From: Pedobacter sp. HDW13
GTDB lineage: Bacteria > Bacteroidota > Bacteroidia > Sphingobacteriales > Sphingobacteriaceae
Reading direction: 5' to 3'
DNA: 64,000 bases
Assembly: GCF_011303555.1 (NCBI RefSeq)
Contig: NZ_CP049868.1
Location: 1,054,001-1,118,000, forward strand
Of this stretch, positions 1 through 7,576 are shown piece by piece. The notes below the pieces were generated by a model that had not been told where the DNA came from, made no database searches, and saw only the letters and a list, made by a program, of their open reading frames with translations. How positions within the stretch are numbered: the first letter of the stretch is position 1; each line of letters begins with the position of its first letter. Both the position numbers and the translations under genes were made by a program.

Positions 1-972
1 GTACACGCCTTTCGCTTTCAATTCATTAATTAATTCACCTACCTGTCTATCCAGCAAAGTTATCATCGCTGCGTAGGTAGCACGGGGATAGCGGCATGGA
101 AAATAAGAGCCATCGCCCAAAAATGGTTTTTCATCGCCAAATTTCTGATGGTAATAAGCTACCAGATCTTTTGGAGCCTGTAATGAAACGTGTGGCAATG
201 GTGTTGGGTAATATAGGAAAAACGGCTTGGCGGCGTTTTTATCGATAAATTTTAAAGCTGCTTTGATCAAAAAATCAGGTGCATAATCTTTCTGCGCATA
301 TTTTTCATAATTTTTCTCGTCCAAACTGTCCAGTTCTTTAGGGAAAGTCACTGTAGGTGCCTGTATTTTATTGTCTAAAGGTACCCTGTTTTCGTTTTCC
401 CACAGGTGACCGCTGTAATAAGTATGATCTTGCCGCTGGCAGATATAGCCATAAAAATAATCGAAGCCTTGTTTTGTAGGGAAACCTGTGGTAAACGGAG
501 CGCCTAACCCCCATTTACCCACCATGCCTGTGGTGTAACCAGCGCCTTTTAGCATTTCAGCTAGTGTAACAGTCGAATCGGGTATCGGGTACTGCCCTTC
601 GAGGTAAGGGTTTTCTTCCATGGCCTTAAAATCCCATACCGGCCCACGCTCGCCCCACTCGTGGTTGCCACGGATAAAAGCTTTTCCGGAGTTTTGCCCC
701 GTCATTAAAATATAACGTGATGGCGCACATACCGGATAGGCATAATGCTGGGTAAACTTCATGCCACGTTTGGCTAAAGCATCCAGATTGGGGGTTTCGA
801 TTTTGTCCTGCCCGTAACACCCCAACTCACCGTAGCCCATATCATCGGCCAGGATATAAACGATATTTGGTTTTGCCGCTTTTGGTTGAGTAGTTTTTTT
901 AACTGCTTTTTGGGCAAATGCCGAACAAAAGACAAATAAGACAAGGGTTAACAGTAAAATTTGGCGTTTCAT
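1..972 (-). CDS. Secreted sulfatase (partial, C-terminus beyond the window)
   Basis: Probable arylsulfatase of the alkaline phosphatase superfamily, acting outside the cytoplasm on sulfate esters. I translated it from the ATG at 970-972. Residues 1-21 are a signal peptide ending in FAQ. The metal-binding start NIVYILADDMG is at about 36-46. The formylglycine signature C-A-P-S-R is at 82-86, with Cys82 the residue matured to formylglycine, followed by the usual TGQNSGK stretch. No anaerobic maturase or partner is visible here, and the neighbour msrB looks unrelated. About 324 residues are present of the usual 450-550, cut only by the window edge. Subfamily and substrate cannot be assigned. Confidence 0.9.
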   Translation of the reverse strand, partial: MKRQILLLTLVLFVFCSAFAQKAVKKTTQPKAAKPNIVYILADDMGYGELGCYGQDKIETPNLDALAKRGMKFTQHYAYPVCAPSRYILMTGQNSGKAFIRGNHEWGERGPVWDFKAMEENPYLEGQYPIPDSTVTLAEMLKGAGYTTGMVGKWGLGAPFTTGFPTKQGFDYFYGYICQRQDHTYYSGHLWENENRVPLDNKIQAPTVTFPKELDSLDEKNYEKYAQKDYAPDFLIKAALKFIDKNAAKPFFLYYPTPLPHVSLQAPKDLVAYYHQKFGDEKPFLGDGSYFPCRYPRATYAAMITLLDRQVGELINELKAKGVY

Positions 973-1091
973 TAATCCTGATTTTTTGGTTTGCATTGGT
1001 TAGTACCACTAAAATAAGGCATTAAAAAAACTTCTGTATGCTTAAAAACGGGCGCAAACGATTGACCATTTGAATTATTACAAAACGCCAT

Positions 1092-1124
1092 AAAAAAAGG
1101 TGTACAGCTCATTGCCGTACACCT
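1092..1124 (-). terminator. Rho-independent terminator downstream of msrB
   Basis: Read on the minus strand, an 8-bp perfect stem (AGGTGTAC/GTACACCT, plus-strand positions 1098-1105 and 1117-1124) is followed by a run of seven T. It lies 25 bases after the msrB stop codon and before the sulfatase, so the two genes are probably separate transcripts. Confidence 0.75.
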
Positions 1125-1148
1125 CTACCTAACCCTACTATACCCACC

Positions 1149-1643
1149 TTATTTCTTATCGGGCACAAAATTCATGGAAATCGAGTTTACACAATGACGG
1201 GTGTCTTTATTGGTAAAGCCTTCTCCCAAAAATACGTGACCTAAGTGTGCGCCACAATTGGCACAAACAATTTCTGTACGCGATCCATCTGCATCAGGAA
1301 TGCGTTTTACAGCACCTTTAATTTCATCGTCGAATGCTGGCCAACCGCAGTGCGCATCGAACTTGCTTTCTGAGCGATACAAGGCCGCATTGCAGCGTTT
1401 GCAGGTATAGGTTCCTTTATCTGTGGTATGCTCGTATTTGCCTGTTCCCGGATATTCAGTGCCTTTATTTACAATCACTCTTTCTTCTTCGGGTGTTAAT
1501 GGATTCCAGTTCATTTTTTTCTTGGGTATAATTTGTTCTGTTTCCTTTGCCTGTTTTGCTTCTTTCTTATCCTGTTTTTGTGCACAGGCCGAAAGCCCTG
1601 TAATCAAAACAACAGCCGAAACTAAAAATAGTTTATTTAACAT
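1149..1643 (-). CDS. msrB: Peptide-methionine (R)-S-oxide reductase, lipoprotein
   Basis: Reduces the R epimer of methionine sulfoxide in oxidised proteins. Here it is exported, because it begins with a lipoprotein signal ending in the lipobox LSAC. Two zinc-binding pairs, CKRC and CANC, and the catalytic RHCVNS motif near the C-terminus are all present. The open frame extends upstream to 1697, but a promoter-like element at 1667-1697 would start transcription near 1660. I therefore take the internal ATG at 1643, which also places the signal peptide at the N-terminus; ATG 1652 is an alternative. The domain is complete. Repair of envelope proteins is the likely role. Confidence 0.93.
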   Translation of the reverse strand: MLNKLFLVSAVVLITGLSACAQKQDKKEAKQAKETEQIIPKKKMNWNPLTPEEERVIVNKGTEYPGTGKYEHTTDKGTYTCKRCNAALYRSESKFDAHCGWPAFDDEIKGAVKRIPDADGSRTEIVCANCGAHLGHVFLGEGFTNKDTRHCVNSISMNFVPDKK

Positions 1644-1666
1644 CGTTCTCATGTTACAATATACGT

Positions 1667-1697
1667 TAAAGCTATAGGTTTTGGTTTGCTGTTTCAA
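1667..1697 (-). promoter_or_regulatory. Putative promoter of msrB
   Basis: Minus-strand TTG, 20 bases, then TAGCTTTA, one mismatch from the Bacteroidota -7 element TAnnTTTG. It lies inside the longest possible msrB reading frame and so argues for the downstream start codon. Confidence 0.45.
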
Positions 1698-1764
1698 CTG
1701 TTTGTATTAGTGTTTACTTCACCCTGACAAAGCTTGTAGTGACATGTCTACTTACATTATTAAC

Positions 1765-1891
1765 CACCTAAGACACCTAAGTGCATATGAGTGTTAACAA
1801 AAAACGCTACGCTCTTCGTGCCTCTCTTTGTACGCTCAGTAATTATACAATCTCAAACCTAAAACTTTGTGTGCTTTGCGCTCTTTGCTGT
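1765..1891. repeat. Intergenic repeats with a 9-bp period
   Basis: In the gap between msrB and sucD (1698-1964), two 9-mers CACCTAAGA/CACCTAAGT stand at 1765-1782. Three related 9-mers (CTTTGTGTG, CTTTGCGCT, CTTTGCTGT) stand at 1865-1891. No open frame of note is present. Similar CTTTGTG-type strings occur at 55821-55853 and near 57709 on the opposite strand, so this is a dispersed, degenerate intergenic element. No function is evident. Confidence 0.5.
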
Positions 1892-1910
1892 TAAAACCAG
1901 ACAATAAACA

Positions 1911-1942
1911 AAAAGCGCTCCGAACCTAATCGAAACGCTTTT
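1911..1942 (-). terminator. Probable terminator of sucD
   Basis: Minus-strand hairpin with AAAAGCG/CGCTTTT arms (plus-strand 1911-1917 and 1936-1942), followed by TTTGTTTATTG. It begins 23 bases after the sucD stop. The stem is short, so strength is uncertain. Confidence 0.5.
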
Positions 1943-1964
1943 CTTTATATAAATTTTAAAAATC

Positions 1965-2837
1965 TTACTTCGCTAATTCTTCTGCCATTGCAGCACCGAT
2001 TTCAGCAGGACTTTCTACTACACGGATACCACACTCAGCCATAATTTTCATTTTAGCAGCAGCAGTATCATCAGCACCGCCAACAATAGCACCAGCGTGC
2101 CCCATTCTACGTCCCGGAGGCGCAGTTTGACCAGCGATGAAACCAACAACAGGTTTAGTACCGTGTTCTTTGATCCAGCGTGCAGCCTCTGCTTCCATTC
2201 CACCACCAATTTCACCAATCATGATGATACCGTGTGTTTCAGGGTCGTTCATTAATAATTTAACAGCTTCAACAGTTGGCGTTCCGATAATTGGGTCGCC
2301 ACCAATACCAATAGCTGTAGTAATACCTAAACCAGCTTTTACAACCTGATCTACGGCTTCGTAAGTTAAAGTTCCAGATTTAGAAACCACACCTACATTA
2401 CCTTTTTTGAAGATAAAACCTGGCATGATACCAATTTTAGCCTCATCAGCAGTGATAATACCAGGGCAGTTAGGGCCAATCAAAGTAACATCACGATCAG
2501 CAATATATTCTTTTACCTGAATCATATCCTTAGTTGGGATACCCTCAGTAATACAAACAATTACTTTAATACCACCTTCGGCAGCTTCCATAATCGCATC
2601 AGCAGCAAAAGCCGGTGGTACGAAAATGATCGATACATTTGCTCCCGTCTTATCAACGGCATCTTTAACAGTATTAAAAACAGGCTTATCTAAATGTAAT
2701 TGCCCACCTTTGCCAGGCGTTACACCACCAACTACGTTTGTACCATACGCCAACATCTGTTCTGCGTGGTAAGTTCCTTCGTTTCCGGTAAAACCCTGAA
2801 CGATAACCTTAGAATCTTTATTTACTAAAACGCTCAT
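1965..2837 (-). CDS. sucD: Succinyl-CoA synthetase (ADP-forming), alpha subunit
   Basis: Alpha subunit of the TCA-cycle enzyme that converts succinyl-CoA to succinate with substrate-level formation of ATP or GTP. At 290 residues it has the usual length. The N-terminal CoA-binding Rossmann part contains [11 protein letters not shown], the middle has the GPNCPG motif at 121-126, and His247 in RRMGHAGA is the phosphorylated active-site histidine. The beta subunit gene sucC is not adjacent, which is common in Bacteroidota. A canonical promoter lies 19 bases upstream of the ATG and a probable terminator follows, so it is likely monocistronic. Confidence 0.97.
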   Translation of the reverse strand: MSVLVNKDSKVIVQGFTGNEGTYHAEQMLAYGTNVVGGVTPGKGGQLHLDKPVFNTVKDAVDKTGANVSIIFVPPAFAADAIMEAAEGGIKVIVCITEGIPTKDMIQVKEYIADRDVTLIGPNCPGIITADEAKIGIMPGFIFKKGNVGVVSKSGTLTYEAVDQVVKAGLGITTAIGIGGDPIIGTPTVEAVKLLMNDPETHGIIMIGEIGGGMEAEAARWIKEHGTKPVVGFIAGQTAPPGRRMGHAGAIVGGADDTAAAKMKIMAECGIRVVESPAEIGAAMAEELAK

Positions 2838-2855
2838 GTATCAATTTTTTTTGTG

Positions 2856-2886
2856 CAAAGCTAATATTATTGAGTGGAAAGTCAAA
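2856..2886 (-). promoter_or_regulatory. Canonical Bacteroidota promoter of sucD
   Basis: On the minus strand: TTTG, 19 bases, TAGCTTTG. This matches the -33/-7 consensus TTTG-N19-TAnnTTTG of the main sigma factor of Bacteroidota exactly. The predicted start of transcription is about 10 bases before the ATG. Confidence 0.75.
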
Positions 2887-3064
2887 CCGAAAAGCATATT
2901 ATTTGCCCCGTTTTTTCAGGAAAATGTAAGGAATTGGTTTATGGCTGCCAAAGGCCTGCTATATGTTTTATCCCTGTATATAGCCTGTACTGTTTTTATC
3001 GAATTTAGGGACGAAGGATAAATGTCTTTTTGATGCGCTATAAGGAACAAGTCTTTCGGTTGTA

Positions 3065-3205
3065 AGCCCGACAAGAACAGGCAGCCTCCGGTTTATGCTA
3101 TCGGAGCTACAGTGGATGGCAGGGCTAAAGGCTTCTTGGAACTACAAATCGCTCATTTCCAAATAAAAAAATATTTCTTTGATTAGGAAATGAACAGTTC
3201 ATTTC
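3065..3205. other. Structured intergenic stretch between sucD and the cupin gene
   Basis: The 525-base gap 2838-3362 carries no credible gene. At 3065-3126 a two-part hairpin can be drawn: outer AGCCC/GGGCT, inner CTCCG/CGGAG, with unpaired internal strands. At 3187-3205 there is a perfect 9-bp palindrome with a one-base centre (GAAATGAAC/GTTCATTTC). Neither is followed by a T run in an orientation that would serve as a terminator. These may be dispersed repeats or an unassigned RNA; sequence alone does not decide. Confidence 0.35.
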
Positions 3206-3362
3206 TTTTGGAGGGCTTCAGTCTCGCTCTCCATTCTTTCCGATGAAAAATCGGAACCACTTAGATCGGGTTTAGTAACAAAGTTTAGATGCTTTTGGCA
3301 ACATCAATGCAAAACACCTAAATTTACGTTTAAAGCTTAAAGCAGATACAAAAACGAACCAA

Positions 3363-3785
3363 ATGAGCAACCATGCATTAGCATTACTATTTTTTACTTT
3401 CTTTATTTCTACTGCTGCTAAGGCCCAAACAGCCGATACCACTAAGTATATTTTGCAAAACGATGTTGAAGTAGCCAAAACTGAACCTGGCACACACAAT
3501 GGAGGTGGCGAAACCATCGGTTTTAATTTCTTCGCACAGGCTAAAAACCTCAAAACCATTTTCAGAAAGCGTATTTTAAAACCGGGCTCTTCCATCGGTT
3601 ACCACCTGCAAAAAGAAGATGAAATTTATTATGTCATTAGCGGTAAGGGTAAAATGAAAATGAATGGTAAGGTTTTCTCTGTTAAACCAGGTGATGCCAT
3701 TTTAACAAGGCCGGGCAGCTCGCATGGTATTGAGCCTGATGCGGGTAATGATCTGGTTATTCTGATTGCATATGAGAAGAAATGA
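3363..3785 (+). CDS. Secreted cupin-domain protein
   Basis: Small single-domain cupin of 140 residues with a signal peptide (about residues 1-22, ending AKAQ). The conserved barrel motifs run from GSSIGYHLQKEDEIYYVISGKG to the second motif PGDAILTRPGSSHGI. This arrangement carries the usual His/Glu/His metal ligands (H in YHLQ, E in DEIYY, H in SSHG). Periplasmic cupins of this kind bind metal, but their substrates are mostly unknown. It stands alone between two intergenic repeat blocks and shows no operon partner, so no enzymatic function is claimed. Confidence 0.85.
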   Translation: MSNHALALLFFTFFISTAAKAQTADTTKYILQNDVEVAKTEPGTHNGGGETIGFNFFAQAKNLKTIFRKRILKPGSSIGYHLQKEDEIYYVISGKGKMKMNGKVFSVKPGDAILTRPGSSHGIEPDAGNDLVILIAYEKK

Positions 3786-3793
3786 TATTCTTA

Positions 3794-3816
3794 AGTCGGG
3801 ATTACAAATCCCGACT
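3794..3816. repeat. Short inverted repeat downstream of the cupin gene
   Basis: Perfect 9-bp arms AGTCGGGAT/ATCCCGACT around a 5-base loop, starting 8 bases after the cupin stop. No T run follows, so it is a weak terminator at best. It looks like a short mobile-type palindrome of the kind scattered in this phylum. Confidence 0.5.
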
Positions 3817-3833
3817 AACACAACAAAAGAGAT

Positions 3834-3897
3834 CGTCATACTGAATTTATTTCAGGGTCTCTTTTTAGAGAGACCCTGAAACAAGTTTAGCAAGACG
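3834..3897. repeat. Large imperfect inverted repeat (REP-like)
   Basis: Two 29-base arms (3834-3862 and 3869-3897) around a 6-base loop. The inner 12 bp, TTCAGGGTCTCT, pair perfectly and the outer part carries a few mismatches. It lies between the convergent cupin and rlmF genes, where it could end transcription from both sides, but its design resembles dispersed extragenic palindromes. Confidence 0.65.
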
Positions 3898-3937
3898 TTA
3901 TGTTTAAGTTTTGATTTTTATTGCGGAAACTCCAAAC

Positions 3938-4903
3938 TTATTTCCATCCTTTAGCCCAGGCTTCCTGTGCTTTTTCGTCATGGAAAGTCCAGGCTACAAA
4001 ACGGCTTATTTTTTGGCCCTGGCTCATTTGAACTGTTCTTACTTCAAAAGCATTTACCTTGATTAAGGCATTATAAATACTTTTTAGGTTGGCACTTTTC
4101 GATACCAAGGAGGTAAACCATAAAACCTGGTTTTTAGTCTGCTCACTTTGGATGATCATCTGCTCTACAAAAGCACGTTCGCCCCCAGGACACCAAAGCT
4201 CGGCCTTATTACCACCAAAGTTTAATACGTGCTTTACTTCCTTTTCGCCACCACCAAGGTTACGCCATTTTTGACGGGTACCCTGCTCTGCCTCTTTTAA
4301 CGAAGCGTGGAAAGGTGGATTACAAACTACTGCATCAAAGCGCTCGTTTCTACCTACAATCCCTCTAAAAATACCCATTTTAGAACCTTGCAAACGCGGT
4401 TCAATTGCGCCTTGTAATGATTTATTAGCATCAACAATCCTTTTTGCAGCTTCAACCGAAAGTGGATCGATATCTGAACCTACAAAACTCCAGCCATACT
4501 CTCTGTGCCCGATAATTGGGTAAATGCAATTGGCACCAATACCAATATCCAGCACATTTACAGTGGGTCCGGTTGGATTTTTTCCTTTATTGCTCGAGCC
4601 TAAAAGATCGGCAACGTAGTGAATATAATCGGCCCTGCCCGGAATAGGCGGACAAAGGTAATCTTTTGGAATATCCCATTGCGAAACATCGTAATAATGT
4701 TTCAACAAGGCTCTGTTTAATGCTTTTACGGCATTTTGATCAGCAAAATCGATAGAATCGTCGTTGTGTTCGTTTTTAAACACAAACCGCTTTAATTCTT
4801 TAGATGCAGCAGTAAGTTGTTTGAAATTGTAACGCGAACGGTGTTTGTTGCGTGGGTGTAACTCGCTTTTTTCTTTGCGGTTATTTTGTTCTTCTTGAGC
4901 CAA
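3938..4903 (-). CDS. rlmF: 23S rRNA (adenine(1618)-N(6))-methyltransferase
   Basis: SAM-dependent enzyme that methylates A1618 of 23S rRNA. At 321 residues it fits the family. The SAM-binding motif DIGIGANCIYP is at 119-129 and the N6-adenine catalytic motif NPPF is at 195-198. The N-terminal RNKHRSRYNF region is typical of RlmF. It is transcribed alone and faces a long inverted repeat. A TACCTTTG element lies upstream. Confidence 0.95.
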   Translation of the reverse strand: MAQEEQNNRKEKSELHPRNKHRSRYNFKQLTAASKELKRFVFKNEHNDDSIDFADQNAVKALNRALLKHYYDVSQWDIPKDYLCPPIPGRADYIHYVADLLGSSNKGKNPTGPTVNVLDIGIGANCIYPIIGHREYGWSFVGSDIDPLSVEAAKRIVDANKSLQGAIEPRLQGSKMGIFRGIVGRNERFDAVVCNPPFHASLKEAEQGTRQKWRNLGGGEKEVKHVLNFGGNKAELWCPGGERAFVEQMIIQSEQTKNQVLWFTSLVSKSANLKSIYNALIKVNAFEVRTVQMSQGQKISRFVAWTFHDEKAQEAWAKGWK

Positions 4904-4948
4904 TGTGATTTGGTTTAACTAAACATGCTGTGTTGCCTGTTTCTGCTA

Positions 4949-4956
4949 CAAAGGTA
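4949..4956 (-). promoter_or_regulatory. Putative -7 element upstream of rlmF
   Basis: Minus-strand TACCTTTG matches TAnnTTTG exactly, 45 bases before the ATG. No convincing TTTG is found at the -33 distance, so only the -7 part is supported. Confidence 0.4.
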
Positions 4957-5142
4957 GCTAAAAAAGGCGAAAGGCATGAAGGTGGAAAGCAGAAGGCGTT
5001 AAAGCGTATTCGGAGCGGCTTTAGTTTATCCCTCCGTCTTGCTGATGCGATAGTTATCTGACTTGTTCAGCATCTCTCAGGGTAAAACAATTCTCCAGGA
5101 AATTAGAGTCCCTGAAATACCCGTCCGATCGGCCGGGCGGAA

Positions 5143-5160
5143 ATCCGATAGCTATCGGAT
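5143..5160. repeat. Perfect palindrome in the rlmF/symporter gap
   Basis: An 18-base perfect palindrome built around ATAGCTAT, with ATCCGATAG arms. It sits in the 310-base gap 4904-5213, which holds no gene. A GC-rich stretch (5121-5140) precedes it. The core ATAGCTAT also occurs near 53147, suggesting a dispersed element. Confidence 0.45.
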
Positions 5161-5213
5161 CAGGGTGATGATTGTGATAAACAAGCTCCAAACTGAGCAC
5201 TCCAAACTCCCAA

Positions 5214-6482
5214 TTAACTCTCCTCTCCTTTTTCGATCATTGCAGGCTGAATGGCTTTCAAATATTTCTCCTGATCGAACTGGTTTTCGCTTTTGGCAAT
5301 TACAATGGTAGCCACACCATTGCCAATTACGTTCGTAATCGCCCTGGCCTCGCTCATAAATCGATCTACGCCAATCAAGATAGAAATGTGTTCGATCGGC
5401 ATAATTTTTAATGCCGTAAGGGTTGATACGAGTACAATGAAACCACTTCCAGTAACACCTGCAGCCCCCTTTGAGGTAACCATGAGCACCCCTAAAACTG
5501 TAATTTGCTGCCCCAGCGTTAAATCAACATGAAAAACCTGGCAAAGAAATATCACCGCCATGGCCAGATAAATTGCTGTACCATCGAGGTTAAAAGAATA
5601 GCCGGTTGGGATAACCAAACCCACCACCGATTTATCACAGCCAATGCTTTCCATTTTCTGCATCATACTGGGCAAGGCCGATTCGGAAGAAGAGGTACCC
5701 AATACAATTAAAATCTCCTGACGGATATATTTAAGGTACTGCCAAAGACTAAACTTATAGTACCTGCAAATTCCATTTAAAATAATAAAAATAAACAAAA
5801 TGCAGGTTAAATATACCGATCCCATTAACTTGGCCATCCCAATAATGCTTTGCAAACCATGGGTACCGATACTAAAAGCCATACCGCCAAAAGCACCAAT
5901 CGGCGCCAAACGCATAATCACTTTCATTATTTTAAACAGCACCTTCGAGATTTTATCAAAAGCGTTTAAAACCACTGTGCCTTCGCCCCCTAATTTGTTT
6001 AAGCCATAGCCAAAAAGTATGGCAAACAATAAAATTTGCAAAATATTGCCTTCAGCAAATGAAGCGATGATGTTATGCGGAATAATGTGGAGAAAGAACT
6101 CGGCCCAGTTCATATCCTTAGCCTGTTCGGCGTAACCGGCAATTTTTGTGGTATCGCCGGCTTTCGCAACCATGCCTGCACCTGGCTTTAAAATATTGGC
6201 TACCAATAAACCGATAGCAATGGCAACCGTACTTACAATTTCGAAATACAATAAAGCTTTGCCGCCTACCCGGCCTACTTTTTTCATATCGCCCATGTAC
6301 GCGATACCCAAAACAATGGTAAAGAATATGATCGGAGCAATTAGCATGCTAATCAGGTTAATAAAGCCCTGACTGATTAGTTTAGCTGTTGGCGCAAAGC
6401 CCGGAAAGTAAGCTCCTACGTTAATACCTATTATAATGGCTACAATAACCTGAAAGGTTAAATTGGAAAAGATTTTTTTCAT
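5214..6482 (-). CDS. Dicarboxylate/amino acid:cation symporter (DAACS family)
   Basis: Inner-membrane carrier of the GltP/DctA family, taking up acidic amino acids or C4-dicarboxylates with H+ or Na+. At 422 residues it has the usual length, with eight helices plus two re-entrant loops. The family signatures are visible: a serine-rich loop LGTSSSESALPSMM, the GYSFNLDGTA motif and SKGAAGVTGSGFIVL. It lies 13 bases downstream of the isoaspartyl peptidase gene on the same strand, so the two are probably cotranscribed. This fits release of aspartate or glutamate from peptides followed by uptake. Exact substrate is not determinable. Confidence 0.93.
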   Translation of the reverse strand: MKKIFSNLTFQVIVAIIIGINVGAYFPGFAPTAKLISQGFINLISMLIAPIIFFTIVLGIAYMGDMKKVGRVGGKALLYFEIVSTVAIAIGLLVANILKPGAGMVAKAGDTTKIAGYAEQAKDMNWAEFFLHIIPHNIIASFAEGNILQILLFAILFGYGLNKLGGEGTVVLNAFDKISKVLFKIMKVIMRLAPIGAFGGMAFSIGTHGLQSIIGMAKLMGSVYLTCILFIFIILNGICRYYKFSLWQYLKYIRQEILIVLGTSSSESALPSMMQKMESIGCDKSVVGLVIPTGYSFNLDGTAIYLAMAVIFLCQVFHVDLTLGQQITVLGVLMVTSKGAAGVTGSGFIVLVSTLTALKIMPIEHISILIGVDRFMSEARAITNVIGNGVATIVIAKSENQFDQEKYLKAIQPAMIEKGEES

Positions 6483-6495
6483 GAATTACTTTGCC

Positions 6496-7518
6496 TTACT
6501 TATAAATACTTACTTCAATCTTTCCTTCGGCTGTAATTGCACCGCGATACATGCCGTCAGTATTAAAAGGCATGGTCATATTTCCTTGCTTGTCTAAAGC
6601 AATTAATCCTCCATTGCCGCCCATTTTACCTACTTTATCTAAGGCAATTTTTGAAGCTTTGACTACTGAAAGTCCTTTGTATTCCATTAAATCGGAAATG
6701 GTTTTGGCCACTACATTACGGATATAAAACTCACCCCAACCGGTACACGAAATACCCGCAGTTTCATTATTGCAATAGGTGCCTGCACCAATAATTGGGG
6801 CATCGCCCACGCGACCATATTTTTTATTCGTCATACCGCCAGTTGAAGTTCCCGCAGCTAGGTTACCTGCTTTATCCAGCGCCACGCAACCTACTGTACC
6901 AAACTTATAATCCAGGTTTTTCACCCCAAAGAGCTCAGACTTCTTACTACCATGATCGAGCACGGCCTTGGTTGAATCTTCTTGAATTGCTTTTTGCAAA
7001 CCTTCCCAACGCTCTTTTGTCCAGAAATATTTTGGATCTACAATCTCTAAACCGACCTCTTTAGCGAAAAGATCAGCACCTGCACCAACCAGCATTACAT
7101 GTTCAGATTTCTCCATTACTGCCCTGGCCGCCGAAATTGGGTTTTTAATGGTGGTAACACCTGCAACAGCTCCGGCCATCAGGGTTTTCCCGTCCATAAT
7201 AGCTGCATCTAGTTCGTTGCGGCCATCGTGGGTAAAAACAGCGCCCTTACCAGCATTAAAATGTGGATCGTTTTCCAACACATGAATGGTAGCTTCTACC
7301 GCATCTAAACTGGTTTTACCTGCTTTAATTTGCTCATAGCCTGCCTGCAAGGCCTGGGTTAGGACGGCAATATAGGCAGCCTCTTTCTCCGCGCTCATGT
7401 TCTTTTTTAAAATGGTACCGGCACCGCCATGAATAACCATTACATATTTTTGTTGCGCCGAAACATTAACTGCCAGCACCAACAACATAAACAAGCTAAG
7501 TATTTTGAAAAATTTCAT
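6496..7518 (-). CDS. Periplasmic isoaspartyl peptidase / plant-type L-asparaginase
   Basis: Ntn-hydrolase that hydrolyses beta-aspartyl peptides and asparagine. It has a signal peptide (about 1-21, ending VSAQ), so it acts in the periplasm. The proenzyme is cut before Thr208 in FGTVGC, which becomes the nucleophile. The following GNLAAGTSTGGMTNK and the substrate-binding RVGDAPIIGAGTY are typical. At 340 residues it is full length. It precedes the acidic amino acid symporter by 13 bases, which suggests joint salvage of aspartate. Confidence 0.94.
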   Translation of the reverse strand: MKFFKILSLFMLLVLAVNVSAQQKYVMVIHGGAGTILKKNMSAEKEAAYIAVLTQALQAGYEQIKAGKTSLDAVEATIHVLENDPHFNAGKGAVFTHDGRNELDAAIMDGKTLMAGAVAGVTTIKNPISAARAVMEKSEHVMLVGAGADLFAKEVGLEIVDPKYFWTKERWEGLQKAIQEDSTKAVLDHGSKKSELFGVKNLDYKFGTVGCVALDKAGNLAAGTSTGGMTNKKYGRVGDAPIIGAGTYCNNETAGISCTGWGEFYIRNVVAKTISDLMEYKGLSVVKASKIALDKVGKMGGNGGLIALDKQGNMTMPFNTDGMYRGAITAEGKIEVSIYK

Positions 7519-7576
7519 CTCCTTACAGGGTTTAAGAAGCTGTTAAATTAAGAAAATAACAGGGAATAACAGCAGT

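Noticed and set aside
2836..3021. 61-residue frame upstream of the cupin gene
   Set aside because: Starts on the sucD promoter side, no family resemblance, no ribosome-binding signal and a stop within a repeat block.
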